The notes under the pieces are model-generated. The model ran no database searches, was not told where the DNA came from, and saw nothing but the letters and a program-made list of their open reading frames with translations. The translations under genes and the position numbers were made by a program. This document shows, piece after piece, positions 34,459 through 46,441 of a DNA stretch of 64,000 bases; position 1 is the first letter of the stretch; each line of letters begins with the position of its first letter. This DNA is from Pieris napi (Eukaryota; Arthropoda; Insecta; Lepidoptera; Pieridae): positions 4,402,001 through 4,466,000 of the forward strand of contig NC_062245.1 in NCBI RefSeq assembly GCF_905475465.1, in the 5' to 3' direction.

Positions 34459-36594
34459 TACCTACTGAATATCATCTAGTAGGGTGACATTTATCTAACC
34501 GGTGAAAAAATTACGGCTAATATACCTTTGATACACGAAAAACATATTGATGAACTACATGTGTTGGTTCTAGATTCTAGGCTCCAAACTAATCGCAATC
34601 AAGCGATGTTATCAAAAATATAAAAATATTATAGGATGAGGTCCCCATCACGCACGCATGGCTAATGAACATTACTTTTTGTTCAAATTTAAATTTCAAA
34701 GCTGCGAAATGTGCTATTTAATTAATATTTTAACATTTAATACGTCTTGTTTAACAAATATCTCATTATATTGTTTTGCAAACAATATTTATAAGCCGAT
34801 TTCAATAAATGGAAAATATTAATGAAGGTTGGAAGGTTGAATTTGTTTTGAAAAGTATAATAGCTTATTAGATTCAATTCATATTTTTTAACTAGTAATA
34901 CTTTTGATTGTTTTATCTGTATACTACAATGATTAAAATAATCCCTCTATAGTATTTTGTCTGAGAGACCTTTACGATAATTTCGTCAAATATTCGTATA
35001 TGACAATTTATGTTTGGATATGTACGCATATTGTATATTTTACAACACGTATTCTATTTGAACTATACAGGTTCGTGCTGAGGCATCAGGTTTCTTTTAA
35101 TAAAAAAGGCATATCAGAGACAAGTAAGTGATTCTAGGACGGTTTAGAGTGGACGTAAGTTAAGTATTACAAATCCAAACAGTTAGTACAAGTCTTGAAT
35201 TTTTCCTGGAACATGCCCACGACGACCTCAGGGTTGAGAGTCGCATCGCTAACCTAACAGCACTCAACGGTAGTATGTTTTCGAAGCCTATACTGATGTC
35301 AGTTTTTTATATAAATAGAGAAATACTGAGTTACTGTTTATCTATAAATGTATCTTTAAAATCCTATATGATTATGATATGTAGATAGACTAACACCTTA
35401 TCGAATAGTACCGCCCTTGTCATCTCATAAATTTATATGATGAATATCGTAATTATTATTGAATGTCTGTACCTTAGCATTATAGGACAAAGACTACTTC
35501 TTACATCAAAAACAACCTTCATAAAATACCCGAAATAACGCAAAGCCCGCACCTAGTTATTTTATATTACCACTATTAGCAAGATTATTTAATAACATAC
35601 TTGGATCATAGTGTTATTGCTCAATATCATAGTGTATTTTATGGAAATCTAATTTGTTAAAGTTCAACGAATAAGTATCGCAATACAACGAGGAATAATG
35701 CCAGCATTAAACCACAGGGACCAAACTTTTTAAATTTCCTATTTGTTTTATTATAGGTACTATATATAATATGTTAGTTATAAAACTTTGAAAGTAATAA
35801 AATTGGCTGTAATAATAAAAAAGTTCTCTAGGCTTATTCGGTCACTTATTGGATTGGTAATTACGAATACGATATAATATTGTGCTAGTGCGTAAACTCA
35901 CAAATGCTCTGATTATTATATAACTCATTTTTAGTGGTACGGATAACCCACTAAAGTATTGCAGAAATGGGCACAGTACTGGGATAGGACCAAATATGAC
36001 ATAATATATCCAAGACAACGCTTAGATAGCAAAGTGAGTGTTCAGACAACTACAGCTTCCTAATGTAGGATGTGTGTTATCGTCCTTATATGGGCCCGGT
36101 GAAACAATAACTCCGATTTATAGTTCGTATAAAGAAAGGCGAAAACTGTATAAAAATTCTAAAGTTAAATGTACGATTAAAAACTCGACCATACTAAAAA
36201 TAACCATAACATACATGCGTGTTCCTACAAACATGGTGAGCTAGTCGCAGTATATTAATACAAAATAAATCAAAGCAACGAATAACTGCAACAAGTACTT
36301 TCCACGTCATATCGCTGTCATATTTCTTTGGCCTTTTAATAAAAGTTTACAACTCATAAAATGCAAGTAGCAATAAACGTAATAAGGGTGTATTGTGTCA
36401 TGAATATTTCTCATTTAATAATTGTACATTGCCAATGATACCATAATATCTTTATTTATTTATGTGTGTTGTAAAAATTACCGGAGTGAAACATATAATA
36501 AACCACCCTCTTTGCGGTGATAACAATTCTCATTATTTCTTCACACTTTCACAGTTTCACTATATTCATATAAATCTATATTGAACAAAACACA
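34459..36594. other. Noncoding, AT-rich
   Basis: Nothing firm. About 35218-35260 (CGACCTCAGGGTTGAGAGTC) could be a scrap of SINE family 1 on the minus strand. Confidence 0.3.
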
Positions 36595-36781
36595 ATAGGA
36601 TAAGATTGTCTGTCAAAAGAGTTGGAGTTTCTTGCCTATTCTTCTCCATATGAAACTACGAGTACCTACCCTTTGGAAGCAACTAGAGTAATTTTTTGTA
36701 ATATTTTTAACATGTAATTTTGACTTTCAAAAGTGCCCTTTAATATGCCTAATTGAAATAAATGATTTGACTTTGACTTTA
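36595..36781 (+). repeat. LINE-like 3' tail
   Basis: GAGTTGGAGTTTCTTGCCTA, TTCTTCTCCATATGAAACTA and a TTGAAATAAATGATTTGACT then TTGACTTT end. This tail ending in repeated TTTGACTTTGAC is a familiar insect retroposon end. Confidence 0.55.
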
Positions 36782-37297
36782 AGATGAACGCATAATAGGC
36801 AACTAAATTAGATTATTGGATGCGCGTCATAAAGGTATTGTGAGTCTAAAACCTGCCTTTGAATGTGATAATTTATTTTATGAATAGCTAAATATCTGCA
36901 CAAGAAACGGATACTATTATTATTTAATTCCTGGTATCAAATATTTTAAATATTATAAAAAAAACTATTTAATAATAATTTCACTAATCAAGTCTAGAAA
37001 TATAGTTTTTAAAATTTACTTTGTATTAGATAACTTATAAATTATGTTAATTTAAATGGTAATTTGTCATTTATAAATATTTCTAAACATTTTCTTTTTG
37101 TTTAAATTGTATAGATATTTAAATAGTATTATTTTCAAATAAATCTTCTTAACGTTTGTCCGAGATTTGCTTATTAACGATACGGCTGGCCGTAGCAGTT
37201 AGTGAGTTCTATGTTTATAAAAAGTATATTATATATCATAGTAAATCTATTATTTTGTAAACATAAATTAATTTCTAACAAATTATAAAAAACTTAC

Positions 37298-37690
37298 CAT
37301 TTCATCATAATATGGCATGAGAATGCCTAAGAGTCTCTTGATATGGTAATAGCATAATGTCCGATTCAAAGTGGCTTCGTTGCACGCATTTACACCAAGA
37401 AACTGAGCATTTCGCGACAACGAGCTTTCTTGAACACCTATTTTGACACTTTACACAGACACAAACGTCTAATAAAACAATTTTAATCCGATAGAAAGTA
37501 GCAAGCAAAGCAATATTATTTTAAACAATAAAAATGTGAGGTAAAATTTGAGACTGGGGTTTACGCAAAAGTTTCAAATATCGAATGCTTCAGGGAGACG
37601 TGTGGAGCTGAAAGCGGCTGAAACGGGACTGAATTCTGAAACACGGACAACTGCGAACAGCGAATACCGGATTGAAGGAACTTATCTAAC
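37298..37690 (-). other. Candidate first exon of the NPF receptor gene
   Basis: A strong donor (ATGATGAAATG then GTAAGTTTT, boundary at 37298) follows a less AT-rich stretch on the minus strand. From ATG at 37318 the last seven codons read MPYYDEM in phase 0. Joined to the exon starting at 5966 (AVDNSMNFTL...) the frame stays open. The upstream edge (about 37690) is a guess. If correct the intron is about 31.3 kb. It could instead be a leader exon with the true start at 5951, or unrelated. No promoter element is evident. Confidence 0.35.
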
Positions 37691-37875
37691 TTTATCGCAT
37701 TGATATACAATTTTGTTTTGTTATTGTTGGCTACGCCTAATAATTCTATACGTTCTAATTTTTACGGAAAATTAGGACGGCTTAGGACTTTACTCTAACT
37801 TCTGTAAAAGACATTTGATTTATGATAACAACGGTAATTTGGAGTTCCCGTCACTTTCACGTAGAATATTGCTTA

Positions 37876-38240
37876 TTAATTAAATTAAAGCTTTATTGTC
37901 GCTACTTCCCGGAGGACCTGAATTTGATTTTCGGTGAAACTATAAATAATAATAAAAATAGCATACACTTAATTATAAACATTAAAGTTCCATTTATATG
38001 AATCCCAAAAAATATAATTTTTAACAGTAGGTAAAATGCAATGTAACATTTAGGAAGCATCATATGCTTGCTTGGTTTTCTTTTGTCCACCATTATGGTC
38101 TCCTCTATCCGGTTCCACTCGTGTCTTTCGTGGGCGGGGCGTGGCCAGGTGACCCCGGCGACGGCGGTGATGTCGTCGGCACCACTCTCTCGCTCCATCG
38201 GTTGTCGCACGTCGCACGGTGAAACTATAGTTATTGTTAA
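37876..38240 (-). repeat. RTE 3' fragment
   Basis: The minus strand reads GADDITAVAGVTWPRPAHER then HEWNRIEET, matching the RWEDDI...W...A.DR..W..LEEA end of RTE proteins. It finishes in a tail with AATAAAGCTTTAATTTAATT near 37877. 5'-truncated. Confidence 0.7.
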
Positions 38241-38864
38241 AGAACTCAACGAAACAGAGCAGAAATTGTCTTCGCATGTATGGCATATCCCCTACACATC
38301 GCGCTTCATACTTAATGTACTTAGCTATTGCTAAGTGAGCATACATAAAATGAATAGATTTTAATTAGGAAACGGAAACTGCCTTTCTCAACAGTATCTC
38401 GTAAACGTCACAAACAATTTTGACGTGTATGAATGTGGTTTTCGTTTGTCGGAGATACATCACCTTGTCACTGATATATACGCATAATAACGAGAGTAAG
38501 GCAGAAAAAAATACGGTATGCTGATATGACGCTCTATTGTATTATGTTGGTAAGAATTAGGTTGTTTTGGTCTATTTATTTGACCATGAGGAAAAACAAA
38601 TACCATTAAGATCAAGGATCATCAAAAGGGCTGATGATACTTTAAAAGTGGCAAGAAGTGGATGACCTTAGCAAATGATATAAAAACGTTTAATCTAACT
38701 TATTATAATTTTGTTAAATACTTATAACACACTAACATCATTTGAAATGAATCTGAAATTTCAAGGAAAATCGTTAACAAAGTTTAAGTTTAACTTAAAC
38801 CTTGATAGTCTAAACTTGATATGCTGTGCAGCTTTCTGCTGTACTCTTTATAAAAATTACACTA

Positions 38865-40161
38865 GGGTAGGGCGGGGCTAGTTCAGCAATTTTTCACTTG
38901 CTTGGATATAGCTCCTCAATGATAAGTCTCAATGAGTTGTTATGTGTCCTGATAGATTAGTAATTTATCCCTTACCAAAAGTGTCCATAGTATTTTTTGT
39001 AACAAGTCCAATATAATAGCTACATATGTTTAAATGCAGAAAGTCAAGTATGCTCAATGTACCCCATAGGTGGGGTAAATTGAGCAAGGGTATGGGGCAA
39101 GTTGAGCACTAAGAATGTCTAGGCCAAACCATGGGTTCTATGTTAACTTGAAATGAAGTAAAATATGTCTTAGACAGTCAGCTTTTTATTTATAGTCTTT
39201 TATTGACAGAACAACAAAACTTAAAGAAATTTTATTTGTATAATTACCCGAAACTTGAATCAACAAAACATGAGCATCGATATCTATCCATTACTTCCGA
39301 TAATTTCTAAAAAAGATTACCAAGGCTGGTGGGTTCGGGTTTTTGTATTTTTTTGTTTTAAAAACATCATAACCATTATTTTCCGGCCATCTTATTTGCA
39401 ATTCAGCTGGGTGGAATTTCAATGCCAAATTTAGCAAAATACTCTTAGGCAAGGCAATGGTCGTCTTTTGGAGAAAAATTCCATTTGTAGCAAGTATTTT
39501 TTCAAACAGTCCTCCTGTGAGGGAGGATATACTTCCCTCGGTGTTGTATAGCCCATAAATGAACAATCACCATCACCTTCATTTCATTTATTTAAAAATC
39601 AACCCATACCGAATTCTTTAGCGGCGGTATTCACACTTTTTCCCTCATCGTGGACAGCCTTTGCAGAATTATTTAAGTATTCAGTAGTGTAAGAACATCT
39701 CCTCCTCTTGTAAGCATCCAAACCAAAATAAAAGACTCTTCAGTTGTTTAAGTCGTGGAGTTAGTTGAGCTATAGTTGCTCAACTTACCTCAACCCGGAA
39801 TTTTAAAAGAAAAGTGGGATTGTAAAAAAATGCCTAGAATTAGACCCAAATCCGATTTACAAATCAAAAATACAATAATCTTCTGGAAGATTAACACTGT
39901 CCTAATTGAAAACAGAGACCATTAGACAAAGACAGAGGAAAACTTGCGATAAACAATGTTTTTACTTTTTGGTCACAAAATAAACAAAACGCCGTGACAC
40001 TTCACTCACTCGTCGAGCTGCCACTAGCTATCGTGCGATGATTACCCCTCCTCCTCCGACTCCTTCTTTTCGCTATTTGATACTCCCGCGTAAGGTGAAT
40101 AGTTTCCGAGATATTTCGATTGCCCAACTTGCCCCTATGCTCAACTAGCCCCGCTCTACCC
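38865..40161 (-). mobile_element. pogo/Tigger-like DNA transposon, decayed (1297 bp)
   Basis: 24-bp inverted ends (GGGTAGGGCGGGGCTAGTT then AGCA) differ at two positions. TA flanks both sides (38863-38864, 40162-40163). GGGGTAAATTGAGCA and GGGGCAAGTTGAGCAC repeat inside near the left end. TA duplication fits the Tc1/mariner/pogo group, and the interior carries a remnant of a Psq-type helix-turn-helix. Confidence 0.75.
39298..39742 (-). pseudogene. pogo-like transposase N-terminal remnant
   Basis: The minus strand reads DAYKRRRCSYTTEYLNNSAK then AVHDEGKSVNTAAKEFGMG and a stop. This matches the YTTE.L..A..AV..GKSV..AAKEFG pattern of the Psq/CENP-B-like DNA-binding domain of pogo and Tigger transposases. 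A further open stretch (39566-39291, with ALPKSILLNLALKFHPAE) may be the following region. The DDE catalytic domain is absent, so the gene is dead. Confidence 0.55.
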
Positions 40162-40502
40162 TACTTATAATCTAGCTGGTTTGGTTCATCCTTAACCATA
40201 AACTTAACCAGTTCTAAAAACTAAATTAGCCTAACACTATTTTTACTAAAACATTGAAAAACTAGTTCAGGCTGGACTGTATGCAAAGATTTAAAAACTA
40301 ACTATTAGTAATTCTAAAACCTTCAGTTTTTTTATTCTGTTAAGTATTGACTTTAAATAATTCATATTAAAAATACCTACTTTTAAAAATCCGCCAAAAC
40401 GCAAGATGGCTTCTCTAGATGGTGTCTGTCTCCTTTTTAAGTACCATTCTTGTAAACGCCTTAACAATCGTCAAGTTTGCGCGTCATAGACAGTAAGCAT
40501 TT

Positions 40503-40577
40503 GTGCACAGCAGGAGATCAAACCTGCGACCTCAGGGATGAGAGTCGCACGTTGAAGCCACTAGGCCAAACTATTCC
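40503..40577 (-). repeat. tRNA-derived SINE, family 1, head only
   Basis: GTGCACAGCAGGAGATCAAA then CGACCTCAGGGATGAGAGTC, GTTGAAGCCACTAGGCCAAA: reverse complement of the A and B box region. Confidence 0.7.
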
Positions 40578-41261
40578 TTCTATGTGTTAATAATCACAAT
40601 AAAAAAATACAATAGATTATTAGAAAATGATAAGCTAAATTATAATTTGATATAGATTATATACTATAAAAATAAGAAAACCTTCTAATTCAAGGAAATA
40701 TGATTTATCTTAAGGAGTGGTCTATCTAATCCCCTGAGATGAAGGAATGCCATAAACCACAATCCCTAGAGATAGCTGTCGGATGACGGTCATATTACCA
40801 AAACATAATAAGTATAGCCGCCATCGCTATAATTATTATTATATATATATTATATATCATAGGACATGCTGATTCAAACTAAATAACCTCACTGACACAC
40901 ATTTTCGACAAACTCCTTATTTACATATTCTATCACTCTATGTAATATAAGTATAGGACAGATTCGTTGATTACTTTTATTTATAGATTGTAAACCATCT
41001 ATGCCGTCGATTCGTTTAAGTTATACTGGTTTTCCAACAATGTTTCCTTTACTTAATGCAAGCATTAATCGCGCACATAAAAACATTACTGTTATAGCTA
41101 GGCGTACATTTGATTTACTACTTGTATTCTATTATCAAAATTTATTAAAAAGATAAAAGGGTACAAATAAAGTTATCTTTAACAAGAAAACAAGAATCGT
41201 CGACCAGTCACTTGCCGGCTTTACCGCACTTATCATGTACAGTGTTCGGATTTTTACTTGC
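40578..41261. other. Noncoding, AT-rich
   Basis: No gene or repeat recognised. Confidence 0.3.
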
Positions 41262-41529
41262 TGAGTTTCATTATCGGACGTTGAGGCAGAATACGAGGTT
41301 TCAATCGTATTACCTCGACGTCCGTCGTTCTACAACTGAGGGTTTTAAGGCTCTTTTTGCCTCGCAATACCACTATGTGGAACTAGCTGCCTATTGAACT
41401 ATTTCCGGACATTCGACTTGAGGTTCTTAAAGAAAAGAGTACACATTCTTAAAAGGTCCGAAACGCACTTTCCTTCTGGCCTGTGTGTCCATGTGTGCCT
41501 ATTGCCTGTTTGTCCATTGTTCTATAAAA
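41262..41529 (+). repeat. LINE tail, family C1, divergent
   Basis: GTTTCATTATCGGACGTTGA, ACGTCCGTCGTTCTACAACT and CACTATGTGGAACTAGCTGC follow the family C1 coding end. More mutated than the copy at 50129; ends in poly(A). Confidence 0.7.
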
Positions 41530-41833
41530 AAGCCCTATTGAAATTATCAATGCAGAATCGATTTTTACCATCGAATGAATTTAAAATGAGCAAAAAAGGT
41601 TTCAAAACAATATTAACCTTGATAATATGTAACAATACTCAAATAATGTAAGTATGGAACAAAACAATATGGTGTTCCAAACACTTTTTAATCGAATTTA
41701 TACAGGCTGAGTATTCACAAACATTTAAATTAATATGTTAATAATATTAATAACTCTTAATACAAGCGGCGTGTGAGCTCCCGTAAACCCACCTTTCGTA
41801 TGGACTGGATGCATTTCTGCGTATATATTATTA

Positions 41834-43427
41834 TGGTAGGGGAGCCCAAGAGGGGATTTCGGGATTTACTAAAGCGCGGCAGATTAATATATAGGGGGAT
41901 ACCTTGTACCCGGTTAAGTACCTCCACAAAATATGAGGCCCATATATAAGGCCGCCCGTGAAGGAGACAGGATCAGATTAGTAAAAAAAAATTGACCATC
42001 AGAAATTCCCGAGCGCGTCAGATTAAGGTAGGGTGAGTTAATTACATCCTAAAAAGTGTATATTCCACTAATCTGACAATTTGAGAGTGACAGAAAAGAA
42101 GGGGAGGGCAACAAAGTTGTAAAAAAAAACCGTCATCTCGACATTCTCGAGCGTAGCTAATTTTTTTTTTATTTTGAAGGAAATAATTCAAGAATAATGA
42201 AAAATATATAATCTGACGATTTCCGCATGCCGAAATAACAAAAAATCGTCGATAAAGTTAAATGCGTGCAGCTGCGTGATGCCTACATTTCCTTTAACCG
42301 ATCGGAATCTACTAAACGGCGTTCTAAATATTTCCCTCAAAATTACATTTCCTGTGAATTTGAACTGATTCGGACCGATAGATTTTGAAAATTTTTGAAA
42401 AATCTTAAAAAAATAAGAAATATTTTTTTTAAAGTGGTTTCTTTATTGATCAACTTCAAAAACTAATCTGCCTTTGAGCTTGAAAAACCACGTCGATCGC
42501 CACCAAGCTCGTCAAAAGCGGTTGATTAGTTCGAGAGATATCGTGAACGAAAGAAACCCGAAAAAGTGTTTTTTCGGGATTACTCCGAAATTTGTGGTTC
42601 TATCAATTAAAATTACTTATGATGATGATAAAACTGCGTCGAATGCCGCCAACCGCGTGAAAATTGTTTGATCCATTCAAAAGTTATTACGGTTTGAAAA
42701 TTCCAAAAATAGTGTTCTATGAAAATTCTATCAGACTTTCGAGCTGGGAGAGCTCAAATGCATAGACATGTTATTTCTTTGAACTCAGCGAGCTCAAAAT
42801 ATCAATTTTAAGCGCCCAGGAATGGAAGTAGCGGGAAGTTGCAGGAATGGCCCTTTCGGTGAATCGTTTTTCTAAATTTTTTTTGTCAGATCAGGCGAAT
42901 CCCTCTAGATAATCGTCAGATTATGAGACAGTACGTTTAGAACATAAAGATGAACCACATATATCTTAATCTGACGCGCTTGAGTATTTCAAAATTGCGA
43001 TTTTTTTTGCATATTATGAAAATGGCCGTGGGTTTGCGTCCCATCGAAATCGTCAGATTAGTGAATGAGAGCTTTATTTTGGTGCACTTAACACTCCCTT
43101 AGAAAATCTGACGCGCTCGATAATTTTTTTTTTTTTTCATTTTCAACCCTTAAATACAACCACCCGCATCATGCAAACGATCAGATTAACATACGTACAT
43201 TATTAAAAATACGTAGGGCATAGATGCTATCAATATCTGACGCGCTCGAGGATGTCCATGCAACAGTTTTTTTTTACATATTTAACTATCTATAGCCGCT
43301 TCCCCCACCGATGAAAAGGAATTTATCATATAACATTTTTTTCTTCTTTTTATCTAAGCTTTGCATCCCAATAGGTCTCTACGACGCTCGAGTAAATCCC
43401 CATTTAGCATCGTGGGCTCCCCTACCA
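41834..43427. mobile_element. Unclassified DNA element with a hairpin-array architecture (1594 bp)
   Basis: 15-bp perfect inverted ends TGGTAGGGGAGCCCA, with a further GGGGATTTACT-type match just inside. TTA flanks both sides (41831-41833, 43428-43430). Within about 400-500 bp of each end the core CAGATTA or TAATCTG recurs in alternating orientation, often extended to AATCTGACGCGCTCGAG (42009-42026, 42968-42985, 43102-43119, 43233-43250). Neighbouring copies are placed to pair as hairpins with 30-60-base loops. No reading frame of note, so it is non-autonomous. A 3-bp TTA duplication is compatible with PIF/Harbinger, but the ends differ from the intact element here. Confidence 0.75.
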
Positions 43428-43599
43428 TTAATAATTTTTAAGCCTTTGTATCTTCTAATTCGAAATAATTATTGTTTTACCACAAATATCTAACAATAAC
43501 TTTTCACCAATAGATAATCAACTAAAGCGGTTCACAAATTAAAATTATATCCCAAATTATTTCCAATACTACTTTTTAAATACGTTATTTTGTATTTGT

Positions 43600-43749
43600 A
43601 TGGAACCAGCTGCCAGTAGAGGTATTCCCGAACTGATACAACTTAGGGGCCTTCAAGAAAAGAGCGTACCAATCCCTGAAAGGGAACACACCCGCTAGCC
43701 CCCGGCGTTGCAGGTGTCCATGGGCGTTTGTCTTCTGTTCCATAAAAAA
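43600..43749 (+). repeat. LINE tail, family C1, short
   Basis: TATGGAACCAGCTGCCAGTA, TTCAAGAAAAGAGCGTACCA and a poly(A) end directly abutting repeat R copy 3. Confidence 0.7.
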
Positions 43750-43750
43750 A

Positions 43751-44343
43751 AGTGCGAGCGTACAAAGTATACATGTCAGAAGTGAAACTTCTTTGTAAAT
43801 TAATTATTACTAAGGTAAAAGCCCCAATAAATGATCATGTACCATAATAATATGATCACTCCATTTATTTGTATATTCACACCGTTTACACACTGTATGC
43901 TAATGATAATATAAAAAATATAAAAAATCTGCGTTTACTGCACAAGAGTGCGATAGAATTGTCATCTAAAGTTCAAATATGTAACTACTAAACGAATACA
44001 TCAACCAATAGCCTGTATTTTTTCTCGATCTCCCTTACTCTCTCTCTTAATCTTTCTCACTATAGCTCTCTCCCTCACGCTCCATGTTACTGTGCGTGTG
44101 GCGACACATTTACTCGATCTCACTCTTTCTCTCGATCTTTCTCACTTGTTTGCTCCCTAGTCTCACTCCATGGCTATTTGCTTCATGCTACATTCGCCCT
44201 TTCTCACTCTCTCTCAATCGGTCTCAATCGCTCTCTCCGTTTTCTTCGACAAAAACGCTGCACATCTTCGTGACGCTAATATTATTATTGTTGCGTTTAA
44301 TCCGTAACAATTTTACCCTCATGCGCCTAAAGAAGTTTAATTC
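43751..44343 (+). repeat. Repeat family R, copy 3
   Basis: Starts AGTGCGAGCGTACAAAGTAT then GAAGTGAAACTTCTTT. Ends CTCATGCGCCTAAAGAAGTTT. The middle (44020-44250) is a pyrimidine-rich CTCTCTC/TTTCTC tract on the plus strand. Same end blocks as 10356-11040. Confidence 0.6.
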
Positions 44344-44586
44344 AAAAAAGTCGCATTTCATAAACTAAATATAGTCTGGATTACAGACGAAACAAGAATG
44401 TCTGTAAGGTATTTTATATACAAGAACACGGAAACGCTTTAACACAAGATCAAATAAATTATCTTCAAATGTGACATGTGTGTGACAAAATACGATTTGT
44501 ATACAATCCAGGTTATATTATGCAAATATTGCGTGGAAAGTTGCCTTTTTGTATCAAAGCAATGTTATAGCAAGTATAAAACTTAC

Positions 44587-44704
44587 CCATGGGTACGAAT
44601 CGGTCTCGTACATATGTGTTGAAATTGCCACCTTTAATGCGTAGTGTTCTGTTTTTCCTTTTGTGTTGGCGGGGACTATAGACTTTGTATTGTTGTATCG
44701 TCAT
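44587..44704 (-). other. Weak candidate coding exon
   Basis: From ATG at 44704 a frame (MTIQQYKVYSPRQHKRKNRT onward, 39 codons) runs to a good donor (CCCATGG then GTAAGTTTT, boundary 44587). Very basic, no family recognised and no partner exon with a convincing acceptor. An in-frame stop lies 9 bases upstream of the ATG, so it would be a first exon. May be chance. Confidence 0.2.
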
Positions 44705-45316
44705 ACCGAATCAACTCAATAAGAACTTGACAATTTGAAAACCTTTGATCCCTGAGTATATGCTGTGGTCATCAAAAGGTCATTTATAAATTAAGTAACT
44801 TAGAGTATAAGTTAAGACTCTCTTTTTGTAAGATTTTACCTTACCTGCTTTTACTTTGCCTGCCTTTGCTAAGATTTTACTTTGCCTGTATCTCTAACAT
44901 AATACGCCCGATAATAATCGGGCGTTAAAAGTATATTAAATAATATTATATACTTATAACAAGTATATAAATATTAGAGCAGAAAATACATCATTTATTC
45001 TTTGTTTTTAACTAACCTATAATCTTCTATTAATTAAACAAATATATCGATTACAACTCCGGGGAAATAAATACAGATAATGCAACTTTTTCTACAGCTG
45101 TGATACTTTTTGACATCCAACACCTTTTGTCTTCAGTCACCGTGACAACGCACGCTGTAAAGCTGTATGTATTATTATAAACGCTTTTTAACTTTTTTTC
45201 TTTAAATATATAGTTATACTTACCTCTTTATATATATTATGAAATAAATTGGTAAATTTCCGCCAACAAAATTGTGTTTGAATTACGTAAACATTATTTA
45301 TTTTTAACAAATATAC

Positions 45317-45435
45317 GAATGATAAATGAAACTCTAAATATGGCTTCAATACGTGAGGATCCCATAGAAAAACGAATGTGGTTATTGGGGTTAATATTTT
45401 CATTCAACACCGCTCCCTTTTGAATACCCGCCAGT
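45317..45435 (-). CDS. Candidate exon 2 of an unknown minus-strand gene
   Basis: Acceptor AATTCGTTTCAG just above 45435. In the phase set by the exon at 46442-46589 it reads LAGIQKGAVLNENINPNNHI then RFSMGSSRIEAIFR. The 3' boundary is unclear: a GTTTCA donor gives 45333, a GTATAT donor 45317. The sequence looks protein-like but I cannot name a family. No further exon was found towards lower positions. Confidence 0.35.
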
Positions 45436-46441
45436 CTGAAACGAATTGCTCTTTGTTAAAATAATATTATTTTATATTACATGCGAATATATAAAATAAG
45501 CTCCACGTGTAAATGGTTTATTAATAATAAAAGCACATATTTATGATTTATTTATCGTTATCATAAGCGGATAGAATTCGTCGGAGGATAACTAGGCCTA
45601 AAAGTCATCCAATTATACAGGTGCCTTCAAGCGTAAAATGAGCAAATATACTTCCGTACTTAATTGTAACAGGGTATTAGAACGCTTTTATTGTTAAGAA
45701 AACATCCGGGGTTACACTACTTCTATAGAGGTAATATATATAAGAGCCTTACTGCGCCACGTGTTACAATTCTCATACTGCATTTGACAGTAATTGGCAA
45801 AGTCTTTATAGTCCCCTCCATAACTTCTCGCACATATTTCTTGAGTTCTGGAATTGGTAATATTAAAAGTTTTAGACACAAAACATTCCTATAGAACCTC
45901 ATACTGAAAGACTCGCCATTTACAACTTGTAAGACAGCTGATTACAAATTCAAAGTCACCATTTGACAGTTTTATACAAACTCATTTGTTTTCTCACACT
46001 TTGGTCTACAGTGAACATTATCTCTGGGGAAATACATGGGGCTAACACTGACTTAGACGCTGCTATTACATTTAACACCTGAGTCAAGGCGTGGCATCCA
46101 CCAAGATAAACCGTACCGTTTTCAATTTCTATAGTAGTAGTAAACGATTGAATCTTATATCTATAGAACAGCTGAATTTAGTAATTAACACCAGACATAA
46201 ATATGAAGATTAACAAAAATTTAATTCTGTAACTGGACTGCTCCGACGCCAATAGTTTTCTGTGATTTTTATGAAAACAAGAAACTGGTGTCGTCAATGA
46301 TCAATTATATAATTAAAGTGCTTGTTTATATTGCACTAATATAGGAGTAAATATATATTGTATAATTATCAAACCCAGCTTTGAGAGTTAACTATAAACC
46401 TAACAATTGTAAAATAATTAAATAACTACCTAAATACTCAC
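45436..46441. other. Probable intron, AT-rich
   Basis: Lies between the two candidate exons of the unknown minus-strand gene. Nothing else recognised. Confidence 0.3.

Noticed and set aside
38050..38346. Overlapping GC-richer frames on both strands
   Set aside because: Explained by a degraded RTE C-terminus on the minus strand.
44084..44368. 94-codon Ser/Leu-rich frame
   Set aside because: Translation of the pyrimidine-rich tract of repeat R; no protein signature.
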